A stretch of DNA of 64,000 nt, taken from Delphinus delphis. Its lineage: Eukaryota; Chordata; Mammalia; Artiodactyla; Delphinidae. Under the pieces are notes generated by a model. It worked only from the letters and a program-made list of their open reading frames with translations, was not told the DNA's origin and searched no databases. The position numbers and the translations under genes are program-made. How positions within the stretch are numbered: position 1 is the stretch's first letter; each line of letters begins with the position of its first letter. The stretch lies in contig NC_082695.1 in assembly GCF_949987515.2 (NCBI RefSeq), positions 73,806,466 through 73,870,465 of the forward strand. Direction: 5' to 3'. Below, one piece after another: positions 44,826-54,799 of this stretch.

Positions 44826-45829
44826 GTTAGCAAAGAGTCGGGGATGAAATCTATAGTCCATGAGACACTTCAGTAGCTTTAGAATTCGATATGATAATCC
44901 TTATTTTTGCTTAAGCTAGCTGGAAAGGATTCCACTTAGCTGCAGCAAAAATGGTGTTAAAACTACGGTTACGTGTCAGTTCTTTGCTTGCATTCGTGGA
45001 ACCTCATAATGACGTCCAATCAATTGTATTTGAAAATGGCATTGTCTGCTTGCTTCTTGAATGCGATTATCCATTCATGCATGCATGCGTTTACTCCTAT
45101 TTACTCATCAAATATAATTGAGTGCTCCCATATATATGGAATCTAAAAAAAAAAAGGTTCTGATGAATCTTGGGGCAGGACAGGAATAAAGATGCAGACA
45201 TAGAGAATGGGCTTGAGGACACGGGGAGGGGGAAGGGTAAGCTGGGACAAAGTGAGACAGTGGCATGGACATATATACACTACCAAATGTAAAATAGATA
45301 GCTAGTGGGAAGCAGCCGCATAGCACAGGGAGATCAGCTTGGTGCTTTGTGACCTCCTAGAGGGGTGGGATAGAGAGAGTGGGAGGGAGGTGCGAGAGGG
45401 AGGGGATCTGGGGATATATGTATACCCGTGGCTGATTCACTTTGTTGTGCAGCGGAGACTGGCACAGCATTGTGGGGCAATTATACTCCAATAAAGATGT
45501 TAAAAAAAAAAAAGAAAGCCACTATACTTCGAACTCCCAGTTTCCTCTAGTGCAGCGGTCCCCAAACTTTCTGGCACCAGGGACCGGTTTCGTGGAAGAC
45601 AATTTTTCCACGGACTGGGCGTGGTGGTGGTGGGGGTGGTTTCGGGATGATTCAAGAGCATTACATCTATTGTGCACTTTATTTCTATTATTATTACACT
45701 GTAATATATAATGAAGTAATTATACAACTCACCATAATGCAGAATCAGTGGGAGCCCTGAGCTTGTCTTCCTGCAACTATACGTTCCCCTTTGGGGGTGA
45801 TGGGAGACAGTGACACTGAAGTGTGTTGC

Positions 45830-46201
45830 TTATGTCCATCTACTCTGTAATCTCGTTTTAGTTGCTGTCACTGCAGAAAACCCTGCTTCACAAAGATAGG
45901 ATGATGGAAATGGAAGCAGGCTTTTCAGTGCTTTTGTGGCAATCTCAGGATATTCCGCCGTGACTTTAATCCAGAACATGCGGAGATTTGAAGTTGTCTC
46001 AAACATACTCTTAAGGCCACCGTCATTTGCGATCTCAAGCAGTTGATCCTCTTCTAGCACGGACAAAGTCGATTCACCAAGTTTATTCACAAATGGGTCA
46101 CAGATCCATTCCTTCCCAGTTCGGGGGCTCTTTTGTGGTTGGGAAGTAATGCTCAAACTCTTTTGAAAGCTGAGATAGATGAGCAGTTTTGAAGGTTTCA
46201 T
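45830..46201 (-). pseudogene. hAT transposase C-terminal fragment
   Basis: A 123-codon open frame that includes DPFVNKLGESTLSVLEEDQL, WIKVTAEYPEIATKALKSLL and PFPSSYLCEAGFSAVTATKT. This is the hAT C-terminal dimerisation region (the family's hATC domain). The catalytic core and DNA-binding zinc finger are absent, so it cannot be an active transposase. I see no sign of domestication: no promoter, splice site or neighbouring exon. Survival of this open frame in such an old family is mildly unusual. Confidence 0.75.
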
Positions 46202-46747
46202 GGTTTCGTTGGCTAGCTGGTTACCACATGTTGTACAAAGTGGGCTTGGAGAACGTGAATCACCTGTTGCAATGAACCTGTAATTTAAGTAGGACTCTTG
46301 GTTTTTCTTTTAAATGCAGCTTTCTTTTTGTTGGCAGCCTCAGAGTCTTCTGCTCTCTCATCATTGGGTCGTCCCCCTTTTCAAAGAAGCTCTCCAGCAA
46401 CATTTGTTTTTTTACCCGTTTTGGCTAGGGTTAGCTTGTGGCCTTACCAAAACTGTGACTGAGACAAGTGCGCAGTGCAGGAAAGAGGCGCAGATGGAAG
46501 TGGTAAATAAAATAATGGGCGGGCCATGCGTGGACTAAAATAAGTGTCGAATTCTGACTTAAAGCCTGCCACCAGACGCAGCTTAACTGTCACTTGCCAC
46601 TCACTGATAGGGTTTTGATAAGAGCCTGCGAACAATTGATTTATTATGGTCTCTGTGCCGTCAAACCTCTCTGCTAATGATAATCTGTATTAGCAGCCGT
46701 TCCCCAGCGCTAGCATCGCCGCCTCAGCTCCACCTCAGATCATCAGG

Positions 46748-46829
46748 CATTAGATTCTCATAAGGAGCGCGCAGCCTAGATCCCTCGCATGCGCAGTTCA
46801 CAGGTTTGTGCTCCTATGAGAATCTAATG
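46748..46829. repeat. Inverted repeat inside the hAT element
   Basis: CATTAGATTCTCATA...GGAGCGC (46748-46770) faces GTGCTCCTATGAGAATCTAATG (46808-46829), able to form a long stem. This palindrome belongs to the MER1/Charlie3 group rather than to the host. Confidence 0.8.
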
Positions 46830-47259
46830 AGGATGTTGATCCAATAGGGGGCGGAGCTCAGGCAGTGGTGAGGGTGATGGGGATGAATGGCTCACTCGCC
46901 CGCCGCTCACCTCCTGCTGTGCGGCCTGGTTCCTATCAGGCCATGGACCAGTACCCGTCCATGGCCCGGGGGTTGCGGACCCCTGCTCTAGTGGACTTTT
47001 TGTTTATAACAGCGCCTCCCGACTTTCCCTTCTCCTCAACAAAACGTTTCTTCTCCTTCTTTGCTGGACTTGCATGTGGTTTACTATAGTTGCGTGTCTT
47101 GAATTGCAGTTGTTTTCTGCTCCCAAATAAACTTGCTTTGCTGGTATAATAAAAAAAAATATTGAGTGCTCCGCTATACTAGAGGCAAGGTAGTAGGAAT
47201 ACAACTTCCTGGGAGATTTCAGACTTAAGCTTAAAAAATTGTTATAAAATGTTAATAGA

Positions 47260-47511
47260 GGCTTCCCTGGTGGCACAGTGGTTAAGAATCCGCCTGCCAA
47301 TGCAGGAGACATGGGTTCGAGCCGTGGTCTGGGAAGATCCCACATACCACAGAGCAACTAAGCCCGTGTGCCACAACTCCTGAGCCTGCGCTCTAGAGCC
47401 CGCGAGCCACAACTACTGAAGCCCACAGGCCTAGAGCCTGTGCTCTGCAACAAGAGAAGCCCACGCACTGCAACGAAGACCCAACTCAGCCCAAAAAAAA
47501 AAAAAAAAAAA
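47260..47511 (+). repeat. CHR-type SINE (older form)
   Basis: Forward copy 'ggcttccctggtggcacagt' with 'ccacaactcctgagcctgcg' and an A tail, immediately downstream of the transduction unit. Confidence 0.88.
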
Positions 47512-47924
47512 TTAATAAATGGGATGCTTTCAGCTGCAAGAATGAAAAAACTCAATTTGAAACAATAGGGAAACCTGGCATTGGACAGAACTGTAAGTTA
47601 GAGGTAGGTAGGGCTGGGTGCAGGAAGGTATAAGCCATCTCTGCTGTGCATCTTGGAAATGTCTGTGGCCCTACCTTGCACTGACTTTGTCCTCAGGTTT
47701 CTCTCCAAGTTCTAAGACGGTGGTTCCTTCCTCATGTTCCATGAGAGATAGAAAATCTCTCTTCCAACCTCGGAATAAAATTTCCACCCTTCATTTGATG
47801 AGGTCCACTTAGGTTACATGTCCATCTTTGGAACATTAACAGTAGACAGGGGAAGACCATGCACTGACTCAGTTACTGGTAAATAGCATGGGATTAGGAG
47901 GTGTGGTTAAGAACCATGGTTCTC

Positions 47925-48085
47925 AAACTTTAGTGGGATTCAGAATCACCTGGGGAGCCCCACGCCCAGCCTTTCTAGATAACATAGTAGGCTGAGGATA
48001 GGATGTAGGAATTTGCATTGCTAACAAGTTCCAGGTGATGCTAATGATGTTTGTCTGGGGACTACGTGTTGACAATCACCGGCCT
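47925..48085 (+). repeat. MER20 MITE
   Basis: 'tggttctcaaactttagtgg', 'cagaatcacctggggagcc' and 'aatttgcattgctaacaagt' match MER20 almost end to end. Confidence 0.8.
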
Positions 48086-48414
48086 AGACAAATCATGGTC
48101 TATCCTAGGAGCTGAAGATGGGGTCGGCTCCCAAGCCACATGGGCTATATGTGTGAGGGGGTGAATATCTAACCAAAGCCAGGAGCTCAGTTCAGAAGGA
48201 AGAAAGTTGAAATGAAAGACTGGAAGGCAACCAACAATGTCTCCACTCTTTAAGCAACAACACGATAATGTCTTATAGAGTTTATAGATTACTAAGGATG
48301 CAAAATGAAAGAGTGATCTAAGTTAGGAGGATGTGATAACATGATTATAAGAACAAAGAGTTTTTCAGTTCAAGATTACACTATCGTTTAAATAATCAGT
48401 TTTTAGTCAACAAG

Positions 48415-48605
48415 TATACAAGTATATATACAAGTATATATATTCTTTTTCATATTCTTTTCCATTGTGGTTGATCCCAGGATATTGGATATAGTTCCCT
48501 GTGCTATACAGTAGGACCTTGTTTATCCATTCTCTATAATAGTTTGCATCTGCTAATCCCAAACTCCTAATCCATCCCATATCCCCACTCTCCCCTCCCC
48601 CTTGC
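48415..48605 (-). repeat. L1 3' end, antisense
   Basis: 'gatatagttccctgtgctat' and 'ccttgtttatccattctct' are reverse L1 3' UTR, with an (AT)-rich variable run at the left. Confidence 0.75.
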
Positions 48606-48609
48606 AACC

Positions 48610-49560
48610 ATAAGTCTGGAACAAAACTACTTTAAAACACTGTCAAAGAAAATCTCAGTTTCCATGGGTAACCACTCCAAGATTTACCAAACCTCTCTAA
48701 AAGCAAATCACTCTGATGGCTTATTGAAGGTGCCACGGTCAAAGTCAATTTCCTGGTTTTTCCCACATACCATGATTAAGCTATGAACAAATGTAATTAA
48801 ATGATTCTCATATAACCTTTCTAATAATTCCTATTCTGACTACTACAGTTGAACAGAATGAGGGCTGCGTGATGCCTTATACACAATAGATGCTTAAATA
48901 TGGTTAAAGGTGGTACACAGCTGAGGAATATAACCATGAACACACAAAGCTGTGTATGTAATCAGTCAAGCATTCTGAGAGACTAGGATTTCAGCAGTTT
49001 GCAGACAACTCCTTCAGGAACCTGAATGAATTATTTGAGGTGCCGAATCACCAATGATGCGTATTTCTAATTCGATTCGGTTCAACTTCCTAAACACTTT
49101 TTGGATGGATGCCTGTGAGATTCCAGGCTCTGTACTATTTTGAGTTTGATACTTTAATGTTGAGGACTGTTAATAATATTTAAGATTTTAAGGCAGGTTT
49201 TTTAATCTTCTGGAACTACACTCAATAATTTCATTATAGTCTAAATGAATAAAAACCTAGTAACGCTAAATGTACGCTTTCATGACAAATCTCATTCAAT
49301 ACCTGCACTTACTCGTATTTTCCTTATTTCCAAAGCCATCTCAAGAGGCATCCCATTAGGTGCATTCTAAGAGTCCCTCCTTTCCACTAATCGTGCTTTG
49401 AGGCCTGTATAATGTTAGGGAAAATACTACAGGGCCCCAACGTTTTCCCCCAAAGTGTTTACTTTGTTTTTTTAAAAATAGTTTCTTCCATTCTCTTGTT
49501 TGTCCATAACTGGTCCATGAAGCCTTGTAATTGTGTAAATGCATAGAGCAAAAATCTGCA
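48610..49560. other. Intergenic, repeat-poor
   Basis: No interspersed repeat recognised. No splice-bounded coding segment could be supported. Confidence 0.35.
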
Positions 49561-49593
49561 ATTATGATAAAAATATGTCCTTAAGTTGAAAGC

Positions 49594-49716
49594 ATGAGTT
49601 ATCGAAGACAAATGGGCGTGGGCTCCTGCGCCAGAATGAATCTGCTCAATATTGACATAGCGAATTGTCCGGAGGAGATTAAACTGCAGCTCGAAAAGCA
49701 GGCAGAGGAACAGTGA
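49594..49716 (+). CDS. Unassigned small ORF or candidate exon
   Basis: A 40-codon frame opens with ATG at 49594 after an in-frame TAA and begins MSYRRQMGVGSCARMNLL, followed by NIDIANCPEEIKLQLEK and QAEEQ. It ends either at TGA 49714-49716 or, more suggestively, at a consensus donor AACA|GTGAGT at 49713. The segment is more GC- and CpG-rich than its AT-rich surroundings, and I recognise no repeat in it. I do not recognise the peptide. It could be a first exon of an unannotated transcript, part of a retrocopy, or a conserved non-coding block that is open by chance. Confidence 0.3.
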   Translation: MSYRRQMGVGSCARMNLLNIDIANCPEEIKLQLEKQAEEQ

Positions 49717-49859
49717 GTGACAGGGGCTTTATGGGGGGGCAGTGCCTCCCAGTGGGAGAGTTCATCTTCTTCCTCAAAGAGACGCCTTCAGGGATCATGT
49801 AACTTGAATTCCCTGTGAATTCAGTGTCATCTTAGCTTGACCAGCTCTGGAAGAACATA

Positions 49860-50200
49860 TTAACCTCCGCTTGTGATTTTCAGAAAACCATTCTAATTTA
49901 GCAAGTAATTAAGGGTCACATGCAGGATAAAGAGCTAGATAATCTTGGATTACCCACAGGAAGCTTTGTCTCCAAGGCAACCCCCCGATGGAGGGGCTGT
50001 TAATTCGAAGGCCAGTCGGTTAATGAACTGGGAATGGTAACTGGCTCTCAGACCCGGTCGAACCAGGGAAATGGAAATAACAATTATATTGCTATTGAAT
50101 GATTCAGTGGTAGAAAATAAATGCTTCAAAAGCCAGCAGAGGCAAAACATTTCAAGAAAGGATATAATTGTCACTGTTCTGCTAGACCAAGCCTAGGGAT
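49860..50200. promoter_or_regulatory. Candidate conserved block with X-box-like motif
   Basis: Repeat-free sequence with several homeodomain-type cores (TAATTA, TAATTC) and GTCTCCAAGGCAAC at 49968-49981, close to an RFX X-box. Its regulatory role is inference only. Confidence 0.25.
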
Positions 50201-50229
50201 CTAAAATTAGCTTATCTTGAATTCAAGCT

Positions 50230-51630
50230 ATGCCAATCTTTATTTATGAATCCTCTGGTTTCAGTGCTTTCTATGACCTAATTACCCCACAGCCTCATTT
50301 CTCCAGAGGGGCAGCCTCAGTAACCAGACCAGGCTGGGAGAGTGGCCCAAGGGACCTTTGGAAGAAGAGACAAAAGTGGCATTGTCCATCAGAGTCTTTG
50401 ATATCTCACGCTGGGCTAAAAAATAAGATGAGGTTGCACAGATGAGCACCCTAAGAGGATTTTTAGGCCAGGTTGGTAAAGGTGGAAGGGAAGCATGCAG
50501 CCGACCTAATGAGAGAGGCTGGGATAAGATGAGCAGAAAAACAAAGACAGCCCCACTCGGAAAACTCAGAGGGACAGAGTGGAAAATTGAAGTGCCCTTG
50601 CTGATTTCTTACGGCTCCTCTCTTTTTGTTTTTCCCAATGGCCAAGTTTGGGTCTTACGTTCTCCATAAAGCTTTCTACAACTCTTGAGCCCTTATTTAC
50701 TTCTCTCCTCTAAACGTTCACTGAACCACATTTCACACTCAACTGTATATTCTGTTTCAAGGCTTATTAACAGTTTCACCTGCCCTGATTTTGTGTCTCA
50801 TGGCTTGTAAGTCATGGTATATTTATTCAGTATTCTAGAAACATGTACTGAGACTCAAGGGTGAGGTGGGCACCATGCTAAATGCCGGCGATACAGAGAT
50901 GAATAAAATGTGGTGTCTGACAGAAGGACCTCACAGTGAAGGGAGTGAAGGAGGCAGGTAAGCGAGCAGAAATGTGTCGTGAACTCTGGGAGGGATGTAA
51001 ACGCAGCTGGACGTACCTCTGGTGCCGTATGTTCTTGGATGTTCCGTAACACGAAAGAGAGCTAGTGACACGAAAGATGATTTATCACCAAGGCCCATGG
51101 CATGGTTGATGACAACACCGTGAAGAAAAGGTTTGAGGACATACTGGCAGTGAAAACTTTTAGCTCATAATCACCAAGTCAAGAAAAAGAAGAAAAGCAG
51201 AAAGTAGTGAATTTCTGGGTTAAGGTAGAAAAGAGTAAGGAGCAAGGAAGATATTTTGGTGAAGATTTACTCTAGCCTCCTTGCCAGGAATATAAGACCA
51301 GCACGGTGTGTTTTCAGGGTCTGCCGAGGTGTACATCCTTCTGAGCTAATTCTTCCATCAGGACAGATTTGAGTGTGTGAGAGAGGAAAGCGAGCCCAAA
51401 CCGACCAGGTGTAGATGACAGGAAATGGAAAGAGAATTCCCTTTAAATGTGGCACTAAATTGGAAAAGGACAGGTTTCACAGTCATAGGGAACTAGTCTT
51501 AGGATTCCATGAAACAGATGTAAAGGCTGATGGGATTTATGAAGATTGGATGTTTATTTAGGAAACTGTTTTAATGATAAAAGAATGAAGGACCAATTTT
51601 GACAAAAAATGAGAAAGACCAAAGGACACC
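50230..51630. other. Intergenic, mostly unassigned
   Basis: Around 50830-50950 there is an L2/MIR-like remnant ('gatacagagatgaataaaat'). Short open frames on both strands show no family. Confidence 0.35.
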
Positions 51631-51637
51631 TATGGGA

Positions 51638-51757
51638 ATCCCTTGGTGGTCCAGTGGTTAGAACTTGGCACTTTCACTGCTGGGGCCCAGTTCAAGCCCT
51701 GGCTGGGGAGCTAAGATCCCACAAGCTGGGTGGTGTTGCCAAAAAAAAAAAAAAAAA
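51638..51757 (+). repeat. Short tRNA-derived SINE
   Basis: Forward short form 'aatcccttggtggtccagtg' to 'gtggtgttgcc' and an A run of about 18. Confidence 0.8.
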
Positions 51758-52197
51758 AGAAGAAGGAAACGTATCTGACAGACTAAAGCTCAGAATGCTC
51801 TGGGGAGGTGAGACCCAAGTAAGATCACTGAGGGAGAAGCAGGGCGCCAAAGAAGGGCCAAAGAAATTCGAAGTCTTCAGGCCCAAAGGCAAAAACGAGA
51901 AAAGGAGATGTCAGCTCTACCGAGGGAAACGGAAAACACTTCCTTGTATAGTGAAGGCACCCGAGTGGGGAAAATGGACTGCTTTATTAGATGGGGCACA
52001 GGAAGCTCAGACTGCAAAGAGCTGACTCAGCTATGTTCCCGCAGCCACGTGAGTTCACAGAGGGAAATGGAACAGGCAGAGGTAAGGGGGCATCTTGTTT
52101 TCCTTTCTCTGAGTATTTGTAAACAGATATAAAAGCACTGGGGTGGGAAGGGAGGTGGACTGAGAGCAGAGACAATGAACACGCCTGTTGGGATGTA

Positions 52198-52733
52198 CAG
52201 TCGGCCGTCCGCATCTGTGAGTTCTGCATCCTTCGATTCAATCAACTGCAGATCAAAAATGTTCGGCGAGGGGCTTCCCTGGTGGCGCAGTGGTTGAGAG
52301 TCCGCCTTCCGATGCAGGGGACACGGGTTCATGCCCCGGTCCGGGAAGATCCCACATGCCGTGGAGCGGCTGGGCCCGTGAGCCATGGCCGCTGAGCCTG
52401 TGCGTCCGGAGCCTGTGCTCTGCAACGGGAGAGGCCACAACAGTGAGAGGCCCGTGTAACACACAAAAAAAAAAAAAAATGTTCGGCGAAAAATATTCCA
52501 GAACACTCCAAAAAGCAAAATTTGAATCTGCTGCTTGCTGGCAACTATTTACATCGCATTTACATTGCATTAGGTGTTATAAGTATCTAGAGGTGATTTA
52601 AAGTATACGGGAGGATATGTATAGCTTATATGCAAACTGTGCCATTTTAGATAAGGGACTTGAGCCTCCTTGGATCTTGGTGTTCGTGAGGTTCCTGGAA
52701 CCAACCCCCCTCAGATACCCAGGGTCGACTGTA
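52198..52733. mobile_element. Tigger-type MITE interrupted by a SINE
   Basis: Starts 'tacagtcggccgtccgcatc' and ends 'cccagggtcgactgta', giving Tigger inverted ends with TA targets. A CHR-2 SINE at 52270-52480 splits it. Inner phrases such as 'caactatttacatcgcattt' match the copy at 16778. Confidence 0.8.
52270..52480 (+). repeat. CHR-2-type SINE inside a Tigger MITE
   Basis: Forward copy flanked by AAAAATGTTCGGCGA on both sides (ending at 52269, and again from about 52475). Confidence 0.93.
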
Positions 52734-52899
52734 GAGGTGAACTGAAGCTATTTGTCTGTTTAAATGATCTGGAAATATGCAGAAAGATGCTCCAGGCCTG
52801 TCATTAAGGTAATAATTTATAACCTGCTCTGGGTTAAATTTCAGATGTGCATAGCCACAACTGAAAACCAGGGAGATGTGCAAGAAAGGCCTGAAACTG

Positions 52900-53040
52900 T
52901 AACCAACCCATTCATTCATTCAGTAAGCATTCATTGTGCACTTATATGTGTGAGCACAGCTCTAAGCATGAGGGAGAGAGCAGTGAACCAGACAGAGGAG
53001 GCCTTGGTCTTGTGGAGTTTTACACTCTAATCTGGGGAAA
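52900..53040. repeat. L2/MIR-type remnant
   Basis: 'ttcattcattcagtaagcat' and 'ggagttttacactctaatct' are typical old-repeat phrases. Confidence 0.45.
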
Positions 53041-53083
53041 GAGACAATAAAACTACCAAGAAATTTTTGAAAAGAAAATTTCA

Positions 53084-53295
53084 GGGCTTCCCTGGTGGCG
53101 CAGTGGTTGAGAGTCCGCCTGCCAATGCAGGGAACACGGGTTCGTGCCCCTGTCTGGGAAGATCCCACATGCCGCGGAGCGGCTGGGCCCGTGAGCCATG
53201 GCCGCTGAGCCTGCACGTCCGGAGCCTGTGCTCCGCAACGGGAGAGGCCACGACAGTGAGAGGCCCGCGTACCGCAAAAAAAAAAAAAAAAGAAA
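53084..53295 (+). repeat. CHR-2-type SINE
   Basis: Forward copy with GAAAATTTCA repeated on both flanks (ending about 53083 and starting about 53296). Confidence 0.92.
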
Positions 53296-53726
53296 GAAAA
53301 TTTCAAATTGTGATATCGATAAATGCTGCAAAAACAAGGAACAACAATAACAAAACAAACAGAAATGGGGTTGAGAGTGTGATTGGTGGGGCTGGGTGGA
53401 CAGGGAGACCCGGTGCTTTAGGTAGAGGGCTCTGGGAGGGCCTCTCTATGGGGGACACATCTGATTGGAGGCCTGAGGGGTAGAGAGGCAGCCACGTGAG
53501 GATCAGGGGCAGAGTGTCCCAGGCAGAGGGGACAGAAAGCACAACGTCCCTGGGGCGGGAAAGGAAGCGCGGAATAACTGGAGTGTGACCGACGGAAACA
53601 GAATCTGTATTTTAACAAGATCCAAGGGATGAATGGGTGTGTAAAACTTTGAGAAGCACTGCTGTCATCATATTTGTGCTTTTAAAAGACTCTAAGAAAA
53701 ACCTACGAAGACGGTTATAATTTTCT

Positions 53727-53930
53727 TTTTTTTTTTTTCGGTACGCAGGCCTCTCACTGCTGCGGCCTCTTCCGCTGCGGAGCACAGGCTCCGGACGCGC
53801 AGGCTCAGCGGCCATGGCTCACGGGCCCAGCCGCTCCGCGGCATGTGGGATCCTCCCGGACTGGGGCACAAACCCGTGTCCCCTGCATCGGCAGGCGGAC
53901 TCTCAACCACTGTGCCACCAGGGAAGCCTG
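53727..53930 (-). repeat. CHR-2-type SINE
   Basis: Reverse copy from a T run and 'cggtacgcaggcctctcac' to 'gtgccaccagggaagcc'. No clear duplication found. Confidence 0.9.
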
Positions 53931-54602
53931 AACTCGTGGCTTTTTAACATATTTGATGTGTTTCATTTTATTTTTTAACATATTTGATGTGTTTTCATCC
54001 ACTTCAGTTATTACCCTTAATGATGCTCAAATCATTCCGGTGCCTCCTGAGTCCTGTTGATACAGTCCCAATAATCTTTGATAGCTTTCTTGCTTTCTGA
54101 ACTTTTCAAATCATGGAATCTTAATTTGCATTTCTTTTATTAGTAGTGATGTACAGGGGCTTTTCATGTATTTAACTGGGTGTATTTTGAGTTTGCAGCT
54201 AACCAATGCGTGGGCCAGGCAGGTGGTGGGCTGTTCTTAAGAGCACTGAACTGTAAACCAGGAGCGCTGTTCTCTAATCTTGCCATTGGGATGACATATA
54301 AGGAAGTCACTTATCTTTTAGGATCATTTCTTCCTTATCACATTGTGGGGGGAGGGTGCCTCTATAATCTTTAAATGTCCCTCTCAATCTAAAATGCTGA
54401 GATCTTAATTCCTGGATCTCATGTGCCCCTGAATTCCTATAAAGATGTTTATCCAATAAAGTCAATTGAGTAACTGTATTACAGAGTTCAATTTAATTTC
54501 TGTCTGGGAAAGTTATTTTACCAAATTTATTTGTAAAACAAAAAAAAATTGTTAGATCGCATGTTCTGGTTTTTAAAATTATTATTAAAAAATATGGTCC
54601 CT

Positions 54603-54787
54603 CACAGATGTAGAGAACAAACGTGCGGACACCAAAGGGGGAAAGTGGCAGGGGTGGGTGGTGGTGGTGGGGTGAATTGGGAGATTGGGATTGACATGTA
54701 TACACTGATATGTATAAAATAGATAACTAATAAGAACCTGCTGTATAAAAAAATAAATAAAATAAAATTCAAAAATTAAAAAAAAAG
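54603..54787 (+). mobile_element. Severely 5'-truncated L1
   Basis: Only 185 bp of L1 3' UTR ('tgtagagaacaaacgtgcg' to 'aagaacctgctgtataaa') plus an A-rich tail, flanked by AATATGGTCCCT at 54591-54602 and 54788-54799. Confidence 0.9.
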
Positions 54788-54799
54788 AATATGGTCCCT

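Larger units (their letters stand above)
45553..46985 (-). mobile_element. hAT-Charlie DNA transposon (MER1/Charlie3 group), 1433 bp
   Basis: Inverted ends CAGCGGTCCCCAAAC and (reverse) CAGGGGTCCGCAACC, with a perfect 8-bp duplication CTCTAGTG at 45545-45552 and 46986-46993, the size expected for hAT. It is an internally deleted copy: it keeps the C-terminal part of the transposase (45830-46201, minus) and the GC-rich subterminal palindrome at 46748-46829. The group name is from memory of the consensus. Confidence 0.88.
45129..47160 (+). mobile_element. L1 3' end with about 1.65 kb transduced flank containing a whole hAT element
   Basis: Positions 45129-45510 are an L1 3' UTR ending 'ccaataaagatgtt' plus an A run. 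Then follow about 40 bp of unique sequence, a complete Charlie/MER1-type transposon (45553-46985), and about 160 bp resembling an LTR 3' end. AATAAA lies at 47126-47131, followed 18 bp later by a second A run. The whole 2.0 kb is flanked by ATTGAGTGCTCC at 45117-45128 and 47161-47172. The simplest reading is one L1 retrotransposition that read through its own poly(A) site. Confidence 0.75.
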
